Made by a program: the position numbers and the translations under genes. From Adineta vaga (lineage: Eukaryota; Rotifera), in the NCBI GenBank assembly GCA_021613535.1, contig CP075495.1:16182001-16246000 (forward strand): a stretch of 64,000 nucleotides of DNA, written 5' to 3'. Positions within the stretch are counted from its first letter, which is position 1. Each line of letters starts with the position of its first letter. The notes beneath the pieces are model-generated. The model was not told where the DNA came from, did not search any database, and saw only the letters and a list, made by a program, of their open reading frames with translations. Positions 56,764 through 64,000 of this stretch are shown piece after piece.

Positions 56764-58482
56764 ATGAGTTACATAATGATTGTTACAATTGTGCTTATTT
56801 TTCTACCACTGCAATGTTTGTTGGAGAGAACAACAATATCAAATGATCGTCTCAATATTGCTTATCAAGCAATGAATGTTAATCATGTTCAAAGATCATC
56901 AATAACGATTCATGATTTAATTCAAAATTTCTTAATATTATTTATTATTATTCAAAGTTCCGAAGATATTGAACGAATAATTTATACCATTCTTCGACTT
57001 TGTCTACCATCAAAATCACATCCAACACTATCATCATTATCAACTGATAATGAATATCCTATGGTTGCTATACAATTACCTATGATGAATGAAAAGGAAT
57101 TTTGTATTTCAATGATTACATGTGCTTGCAATTTAGATTGGTCAAAAGATCGTTTAATTATTCAAGTATTAGATGATTCTACTGATGAAATAGTTATGAA
57201 AATGATTGATCAATGTGTACATGAATGGTTTGATCGAGGATATCGAATTAGTGTTATTCGACGTCAAAATAGACAAGGTTTTAAAGCGGGAAACTTGAAA
57301 AATGGATTAGAAAAGATTCAAGAATGTGAATTTATTGCATTATTTGATGTTGATTTTTTGCCGAAGAAAAATTTTTTATTAAAAACAATACCTATTCTTA
57401 TAAAAGATCCAAAAGCAGCCTATGCACAAGCAAGATGGACATTTATAAATGGAAAAGAATCATTATTAACACAAATGCAAGAAATTGTTCTCAATCATCA
57501 TCATAAATGCGAACAAGAGGTCAAATATCGTATGTCTTCTTTCTTTCAGTTTAATGGATCTGCCTGTGTTTGGCGAACAAAAGCTATTTATCAATGTGGA
57601 GGCTGGCATACAGATACTTTAGTAGAAGATTTAGATATTTCAGTTCGAGCTTATATGAATGGTTGGCATTCTGCTTATGTAGTCGATGTTGAATGTCTTA
57701 ATGAACTTCCACCTACATTTAGCGCCTATCTTTTACAACAATATCGATGGTTCAGTGGACCTGCACAAGTATTTCGAAAATTATTTCAAGCAGTTTGTAC
57801 AACTTCTCACATGAATATTTATCAAAAATTACATTGTTTATGGATGCTTTTTCGACCATGTCTTTATATTATTCGTTTTATTATATTTCTATTGAATATT
57901 GCCATCAATGCTTGTTTACAAAAAACATCTTATGTGAATATGTTTATTACATTTTTTCCAATACTTCTAAGTTCAAATATTTTGTATTATACATCGGAAA
58001 AAATTCATCTAACGATCGTCTATTCTCTTTTTTGTAATGCCATGTTATTTCATCATGCGATTTCTGCAATAGCAGGCTTTCTTAATTTGAATTCTGCTAA
58101 AAAATGGATTGTTACTCCAAAATTTGGCACTCAGACACATTTAAATATTGAAGAAAAACAAATTGATCCTTACCGTAATGACAATACAAATGTTCAATAT
58201 TGTAACCAATGTATTCATTCGATTGTATCCACAGAAAATACGTTATTGCTATGGAATATAATTAAAAATATTATCATATCACAAACTTCAATTTTTCTTA
58301 CGATTCGGCACAAATTTAACTATTTGCAAATTCATAAAGGATATTTAGTTATGACTTTGTATATTTTTGTATTTTCATATGTCGCATTTCTGAATGAACA
58401 ATATCTTATTAGTCTACATTTGATGTTAAATGCATTTACTTATACTGTATTTACATTCGGATATTTAGGTAGATTTGAATAA
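56764..58482 (+). CDS. Family 2 glycosyltransferase, CslA-like (beta-mannan/glucan synthase type)
   Basis: An uninterrupted 572-residue ORF starting with a membrane segment (IMIVTIVLIFLPLQCLL). The GT2 motifs are complete and correctly spaced: PMVAIQLPMMNE (about 99-110), LDDSTDE (136-142), the metal-binding DVD (195-197), QARWTFINGKE, FNGSACVWR, the catalytic VEDLD (287-291) and QQYRW (325-329), then several C-terminal membrane helices. Family members polymerise mannan or glucan from nucleotide sugars at the Golgi or plasma membrane. The closest pattern I recognise is plant and bacterial CslA-like synthases, unusual for an animal. Absence of introns, against many in neighbouring genes, fits horizontal acquisition but does not prove it. 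The product polymer is unknown. Confidence 0.85.
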   Translation: MSYIMIVTIVLIFLPLQCLLERTTISNDRLNIAYQAMNVNHVQRSSITIHDLIQNFLILFIIIQSSEDIERIIYTILRLCLPSKSHPTLSSLSTDNEYPMVAIQLPMMNEKEFCISMITCACNLDWSKDRLIIQVLDDSTDEIVMKMIDQCVHEWFDRGYRISVIRRQNRQGFKAGNLKNGLEKIQECEFIALFDVDFLPKKNFLLKTIPILIKDPKAAYAQARWTFINGKESLLTQMQEIVLNHHHKCEQEVKYRMSSFFQFNGSACVWRTKAIYQCGGWHTDTLVEDLDISVRAYMNGWHSAYVVDVECLNELPPTFSAYLLQQYRWFSGPAQVFRKLFQAVCTTSHMNIYQKLHCLWMLFRPCLYIIRFIIFLLNIAINACLQKTSYVNMFITFFPILLSSNILYYTSEKIHLTIVYSLFCNAMLFHHAISAIAGFLNLNSAKKWIVTPKFGTQTHLNIEEKQIDPYRNDNTNVQYCNQCIHSIVSTENTLLLWNIIKNIIISQTSIFLTIRHKFNYLQIHKGYLVMTLYIFVFSYVAFLNEQYLISLHLMLNAFTYTVFTFGYLGRFE

Positions 58483-58900
58483 AACTAATTGTTAAACTTC
58501 ACATTTCTGAAGAAATTCTATGTTGAGAAGTGACTCATAAAGTGTGAATTGATTAATATTATTGCACTAAGCTAGGTTGGCGTTTTTCTTGTGATGAAAA
58601 GTGTAGGTGTGACTGTATTTGTATTCTTTTTTCGGACCCCATCCTCATCCACCCTAATGTTTTATCAAATCTTTATAAGTTTTGTATTTTAAGAAAGATT
58701 TCGTCTTGCATTATTGACAATCTATCGAGAGTTAATGGGGAATTTGATTTTGCGGCAAATTCAAATAGACGCTGGTATTTTCTCAGCAAAATCGATAAAA
58801 ACATATTTTACGATGAGCACTAAACTCGAACTAAATACAGACTTATCTGTCACATCAGGCATTTTCAGCGGTGGTGCGTACTGAAGTGAAGACATTTTAG
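58483..58900. other. Spacer downstream of glycosyltransferase
   Basis: No ORF or structure that I can support. Confidence 0.3.
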
Positions 58901-58914
58901 AGGTAGAGCAGTCT

Positions 58915-59045
58915 TAACAATCTTAGCGGTTTATCGGTTTAGTGGTCTAAGCGGTCTTAGCGGTCTAAGTGGTTTAGTGGTCTTAGCGGTCTTAGCGGTC
59001 TAAGTGGTTTAGCGGTCTTAGGTGGTCCTAGTTGTCTAAGCGAGA
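58915..59045. repeat. Nonamer-type minisatellite (GCGGTCTTA)
   Basis: About 14 imperfect units such as GCGGTCTTA, GTGGTCTTA and GTGGTTTA, all in one direction. It is similar in style to, but different in sequence from, the decamer array at 11.1 kb. No coding potential. Confidence 0.75.
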
Positions 59046-59717
59046 AATCTGATGTTAGAAATTTGCTGGTTCTACGGATATAGTGTTTCTACTAGTGTTT
59101 ATGTAATGCTGAAAAAGGCATATGATGATTTGTGGAAGAAACAAGTAGTATATTTGAATGTAGCGAGCATTGCCAGAGATAAATGAACACGTACGGTTAC
59201 TGTATGAAAGTCGCAGATTTGCTACGTTGCTGTTGTCGTATGTATACTAAAAATCAAGTTGTATTCCTTTCTGATGAAACAATTGTTATTTGGATAGCTG
59301 TTTGTGTAGTGTATCGTAGCATATTAGAAAGGAAATAACTACATAGCTGGAATGATTTATATTTGAATTTGACGGAACTATATAATTACAGTGATTTGAT
59401 ATGTACAAGTGATGATGAATTTATTTGAGTAACATACAACGATATCACGACTGAATGGATTTTATGTCCAACTTGAAAGATAATAATCGATGTTATATTA
59501 ATTACTTTAGTTGTCCAACAGACAAAAAGACTGATTTTGTTTGATATGTAATGTGTTCATTGACAACGCTGTATTTGAATGGCATAAAAATATTATCGTT
59601 TTCTCAATATATTTTCTGATAGTTTATTCTCTTTTAAAGATTCAAGAAAACCAGAAAATAAAATTAATCAAAGAAAAATAGATTGGAGCAAAAGTTACGA
59701 AATGACGCATGATTTGA
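59046..59717. other. AT-rich spacer
   Basis: No ORF with motifs on either strand. Ends at the 3' end of the KDZ-like gene. Confidence 0.3.
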
Positions 59718-62099
59718 TTAGTCGTTATCGTCATCTTGACCACTAAGATCAACATAACCGTCATCGTTTTGATATTCATCCTTATTTGATTCTTCAATTA
59801 ATAATGTTTCAAATACGCAATAGGTTTGATGCATCGATTGATCTTCAATTTTGTATTCAAGATTAGTACCAATGATAAGACCAACTTGAGCAGGATCTTC
59901 ACTTAGTTTATCACAATTTTTCAGATGAAACAGTAAAATCGTGAAGAGTGCTGATGTTGGATAAGCAAAACTTCGTAGAGCAAGTTTGAAATTGGTTAAA
60001 TATGAAAAAGTTTGTTCAGCTAAACTGGTATTAATTCCTATAAAATCCATCTTGTTCTGTTCAGAATCAGGATTGAAGATAGTTTTACATAGCTTCCCTT
60101 TATGAACGGTGTTATGAAACCGATCAGTAACCAATTTCATTTCCATCAATTGTTGTGTGTATCTTGTTTTTTGCATGTATTCACCGTTGAATCGAAATTG
60201 CCAAAATTTAAACAATTGACACGCTGCATCATATACAAGCAAAGATGGAATTTTTGCACCTAATTTCAACATAGTTAATAAATGATCAGTTATTTTCCTT
60301 GGACCTTCATGATTAACACTGTCGGAAAATCCAATGATAATTCCACAATTAAGAAATGACGCAATAAAACCCATTGAACGTTTTTTCGTTTCAAAACGTT
60401 CTTCAATGTCGCTTCGACCAACATTGCATTGTGATTCTTCTTCTTCAAATTTCTTGAAGAAAATCAAATAATTCCGAAGTTCTTCATCAGATAATTTGCT
60501 ACTTATAGATTGTTCTTCTGCAAATTGCATCCGATGATGATCACAATAATAATTTCCACCGTCTGCAATTGAATATGAAATTATAGGTTTTTAATATTGA
60601 AATGCTTTTCTATCGCAATGCGTATTCTATCAGTTAACTCCTTACATTATAAATTTAATTCAAATTATTCTCTTTTGTTGAAATAATCAAGGTCGTTCAA
60701 TTTTTAATAAATACATGCTTACCATTTGATTCTCTTTTATCTGACTGTCGTCTTCTTGGCATGTAAGGACAACCTTTATTTAACGGACCGAGTTCATGAA
60801 CATTGATCAAGCTTGTAACATTATCGTATTTACACACCAATCTTCTTCTGAAAGAAATAAAATAAAATAAAATAATAACTGTTCTTTATAATCTATTAAA
60901 TGTGAATCTGTTTTATATTAAAAAAGTATTTGTTTTCAGAATAAAAACATCCTCTTTAGAAAATAAAATAAGTATAATCTAAATAATTCAAATAGGAGTG
61001 AGATATGAACCTCTGAAACATGCTATGAATCAGAAAACTAAACATAAAGTGAAAACTTTTTGTATATAATTAAAACTTACGGCTTTTGATGACCATCTAG
61101 TATAATCACGCGTGAACAATAACCACATTTGCAACTTCCGAATATATCTTCATGATTAGACCAGAAAACAGTAAATACATGATAGATCCAGTTCAGATTT
61201 CGTTCGATAAATATTGCGCGTGATGATTGACCACCTTTCACTTTTGTTCTGCTTTCAGCTATTGCATATGGATATGATATTTCTTTCGATTTACTTGTCA
61301 TAAAAATGAAATTAGTTAATTCATAATATAAACAAACTGATTGTAAATTACGAGCTAAAGTATCCATTGTAATAATATCGACAATATCTTGATGAAGTCT
61401 TCTGAAAATTTTCACAGTAGCAGACGAGAAACCTTCGAAAGTAACATAATTGTCTATTAATTGAGATGAGAATGAAATAAGAAATTCTTTTGCAAAGACA
61501 GGTGATCCAGAATAATGTATATAATTAGCCTTTTGTGATTCCAATGTCACAAGTGTTTCCTTCCGATTTATTAAATAAATTGAAGATACTCGATATGATC
61601 GATGACATCGATGACAATCAGCTTTATATAAAAGACAAGGTTGAATTTTTGTGCAATAAATAATATTACCAGCACCATGAAATATAATCTTTAACTGTTC
61701 ATAACACATAACACAACTTGTTCGATATGGAAGAAGTGAAACAGGAGTAAAAAATTTTGAAAATCCAGATTGAGGTTGAAGAGTTTTGTATTCATTGAGA
61801 TAATGATGCATTTTTTCGATATTGCAATCAAAAGTAAGTTCTACTTGTGTGTCATGATTACCCGTCAAAATATTGTGAGCAATAAGAAGTTCATTACAAG
61901 TATAATCAATGCCTGTTTCCTTCTTCAAAACAAAACATATAAAATCCAATCTTTCTTCACTTGCACTTGGTGGAGGTAGTGGACGAATATAACTTGTTGG
62001 TATCAGATATCCCACATTGATAATGATTAGCGCTGCCTTAAAAGAACGTTTCGCTTCATCTGGAAATGCCAATTGAAGACGTTCAGATATAATATTCAT
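59718..62099 (-). CDS. KDZ-like transposase, apparently intact, three exons
   Basis: Exons 62099-61081, 60847-60723 and 60562-59718, with clean GTAAGT/CAG and GTAAGC/CAG boundaries, give 662 residues in one frame. The N-terminal part carries Cys pairs (CVMC, CHRC), like the CxC clusters linked to KDZ transposases. The core shows VIILDGHQKP (putative first Asp) followed by a Cys-containing loop, LLVYDAACQ (second Asp), DRFHNTVHKGKLC (His/Cys motif), and NTSLAEQTFSYL (putative acidic residue). KDZ proteins are DDE-type transposases known mainly from fungi and algae. The start at 62099 is preferred because an acceptor-like CAG precedes it. Upstream in-frame Met codons lie in probable intron. No terminal repeats were identified around it. 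It is the best template for reading the decayed copy at 27-29 kb. Confidence 0.6.
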
Positions 62100-62760
62100 C
62101 AATAATATCTGAAAAAAATAGAACCTTATAGAGATGTTCTCTATTGACAGGTTAATATAGAAAAAAAACCGATATAAGAAAAATTCTTTTTCTAGAACAT
62201 AAAAGCTTTCATTCGTGTTGATTGCACGCATGACATGAGAAACTAATTATTGTTTTTTTTTAATATTCAAGTTTATTGTCCCTTTATAACTAGGTTGACA
62301 ACGAAAAATAAATACAGTAAATAAAAAGAACAATGCAATACAACATTTTAAACCTTTAATTTGCTTGGATAGACATAGTACTGGAGAACAGAAAAAGATT
62401 TATGAGGAATACAGTTTGATCGATAGCGACATCTTTACATACATAATAAAAAAGAGGATCGAGACATACAGTTCGACAATTCTGTTGTACATAGAATAGA
62501 AGAAGTATAGTAAGGAGAGAGAGAAGAGAAGAGAGACATTCTTTTTTTTTTCGGTATAATATAATATAACATTATTCACATTTACATTTAGATTTCGTCT
62601 CGCTTATTCACGTATTTCTGCTAATCGTTACAAGCTGTATTACATAAGGTATTTATATATAAAATGACAGAGTGAAAAGGTGGAGTTTCTAAAATACCCA
62701 TACTGCTGATAATGATATATTAGGAAATTGCATACATCTATTTTTGTATGTTTCGCCCTC
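62100..62760. other. Spacer, probable 3' untranslated region of the non-LTR element
   Basis: Between the KDZ-like gene and the non-LTR RT. On the minus strand the RT stop at 62761 is followed by AT-rich sequence. An A-run (plus-strand T-run at about 62527-62538) may mark the element's 3' tail. No other gene is seen. Confidence 0.35.
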
Positions 62761-63999
62761 TTAGACAGCCGTACAAGAAATGCATTGTTTTTTCGCAATT
62801 CCATGCTTCGATACCATGCTTTTTTTAGGTGCTTTTACATAAAGATATTCATTGAATGTTAGTTGGTACTGATGCGCCTCTGGCGATTTGTCCAGGTGCT
62901 TATTGAATCTGTACCAGTATTCATACAGATGATCATTGAGTGTAAATTCCCTTGATATTGTATATACTGTTAGATCATCCCATTGTTTAAGATTGTAGAC
63001 TAAACGAAGTCCTGAGCAATATACATGATCAATTCTTCTTTGCTGAATTTCAGTGTAGAAAAACCAGCATGAAAAAAGCCAGTTTATATGCGGTAGAGCA
63101 TATGCATAGAATAATTTTCTTCTTAGTATATATAGCGAGATCGGTATTTCTCGAAATAATAAGCGAAGAGCATTGTAGATTTTTCTGACTTTTCGAAGAC
63201 GGTTTTCAATATATATAACCCATCCAAGTTTTGTTGTTATTTCGACACCCAAATATTTGAATCGTTTCACAAAATCAACATTATTTCCTTTATATTTTAT
63301 TTTAGGATATGGAGGAGCAACTATATCATGGACCAGCATTACTTTTGTTTTGTTCACGTTCACCGGAAGTAAGTAATCATCAGCATATTTTTCTAAGATT
63401 TTCATTGCAACTTCTGCTCTTTTTTCCAGTTCCATTACGTTTATCGAAAATTTCACTTCAAGTGCACCTTTAATCACAATTGCCAGATCGTCTGAAAACA
63501 AGTGACATACTAGATTCCTGAAAAACGAAGGTAAGAAATGAACATGTAGTCGAAACAACGTAGCTGCAAGGACTGAACCCTGCGGAGCTCCAACAAAGAT
63601 ATTGGTAGTTCTTGAAACTGCTTCACCAACACATACGGACATTGTTCGATCTTTCAACCATGAGAAAATCCACCTGAGAAGGGGTGGTGGGAAATCTAAT
63701 TTAACGAGCGTTGAGATTAGAGCTGGATGCCACATTTTGTCAAAAGCTGACATAAAATCAACAAATACAACCAGAGCCGGTCTGTTGTTCGCTGCTGTTG
63801 TTAGTCTTAGATCCTCAACTAATGATAATATACGCGTCTGTAATCTTCGTTCTGCCGTAAAACTAGATTGTTCATCAATGTAAATGTTCTTACCAATACA
63901 CCACTTTAAAATGCGTGCATGTATTATTCGTTCGAATATCTTTCCAATATTAGATAGAAGCGATATTGGCCGCAGTTTATTTACTTCTGGATATTGACC
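62761..63999 (-). CDS. Non-LTR (LINE) retrotransposon reverse transcriptase, partial
   Basis: The open frame runs from the window edge to a stop at 62761 (413 codons), so the N-terminus and any endonuclease lie outside. RT motifs in order: NKLRPISLLSNIGKIFERI, VVFVDFMSAFDKMWHP (first catalytic Asp), GAPQGSVLAATLF, the catalytic box HLFSDDLAI (SDD where YADD or FADD is usual), NVNKTKVMLV and FKYLGVEI. These are typical of LINE elements of the Jockey/CR1-like group. The C-terminus ends in a possible Cys motif (CISC). No disruption is seen, so this element may be young. Confidence 0.8.
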   Translation of the reverse strand, partial: GQYPEVNKLRPISLLSNIGKIFERIIHARILKWCIGKNIYIDEQSSFTAERRLQTRILSLVEDLRLTTAANNRPALVVFVDFMSAFDKMWHPALISTLVKLDFPPPLLRWIFSWLKDRTMSVCVGEAVSRTTNIFVGAPQGSVLAATLFRLHVHFLPSFFRNLVCHLFSDDLAIVIKGALEVKFSINVMELEKRAEVAMKILEKYADDYLLPVNVNKTKVMLVHDIVAPPYPKIKYKGNNVDFVKRFKYLGVEITTKLGWVIYIENRLRKVRKIYNALRLLFREIPISLYILRRKLFYAYALPHINWLFSCWFFYTEIQQRRIDHVYCSGLRLVYNLKQWDDLTVYTISREFTLNDHLYEYWYRFNKHLDKSPEAHQYQLTFNEYLYVKAPKKSMVSKHGIAKKQCISCTAV

Positions 64000-64000
64000 T

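Overview
This 64 kb window looks like accessory DNA from a bdelloid rotifer (Adineta/Rotaria type). The reasons are AT-rich sequence, mostly 50-60 bp introns, interspersed tracts of the TGTGGG telomeric repeat reported for Adineta vaga, a Penelope-like (Athena-type) reverse transcriptase, many nested transposons, and genes of apparently non-metazoan type. No database search was possible. All family assignments come from motifs read in the sequence.

Layout. 1-4.9 kb holds two foldback/MITE-like inverted repeats and no clear gene. 5.0-9.6 kb is an FAD-dependent aromatic-type monooxygenase split by a 3.26 kb intron that carries a TA-flanked MITE and a telomeric-repeat tract. 9.9-20.3 kb is the most striking segment. 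It contains two head-to-tail units, coding on the minus strand, and each ends at its 3' side with a hammerhead-ribozyme-like motif directly followed by C-rich telomeric repeats. This is the signature described for Terminons, the giant telomere-attaching Athena retroelements of bdelloids. The larger unit encodes a Penelope-like RT (with a frameshift and two in-frame TAA codons), a duplicated RT C-terminal fragment, a spliced helical protein and possible membrane-protein exons. The smaller unit appears 5'-truncated. 20.6-21.1 kb is a piggyBac remnant. 22.0-25.7 kb holds a possible secreted Cys-rich peptide, a secreted kelch protein with one in-frame TGA, one tRNA-like gene, one tRNA-Glu and an unrecognised small protein.

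25.8-26.9 kb is a TA-flanked MITE. 26.9-36.9 kb is bounded by matching inverted repeats. It carries, both on the minus strand, a KDZ-like transposase relic and a multi-exon gene resembling DUF3987-type P-loop NTPases. A 3.2 kb hAT element with 8 bp target duplications is nested between them. A second, apparently intact KDZ-like gene lies at 59.7-62.1 kb.

38.0-45.1 kb and 50.5-56.2 kb are two paralogous genes that share eight matching exon positions encoding a type II membrane anchor and a Gly-rich module, but carry different ectodomains: a subtilisin-like protease with propeptide and PA domain in the first, and a Cys-containing ~40-residue repeat array in the second. Between them lie a 2.2 kb non-coding TIR element and a Penelope-like endonuclease C-terminal fragment. 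56.8-58.5 kb is an intronless CslA-like family 2 glycosyltransferase, a candidate for horizontal acquisition. The right edge is a non-LTR retrotransposon RT that runs out of the window.

In short, host-type genes are scattered among relics of telomere-attached retroelements and DNA transposons, as expected for bdelloid subtelomeric DNA. The telomeric tracts are now interstitial and occur in both polarities.
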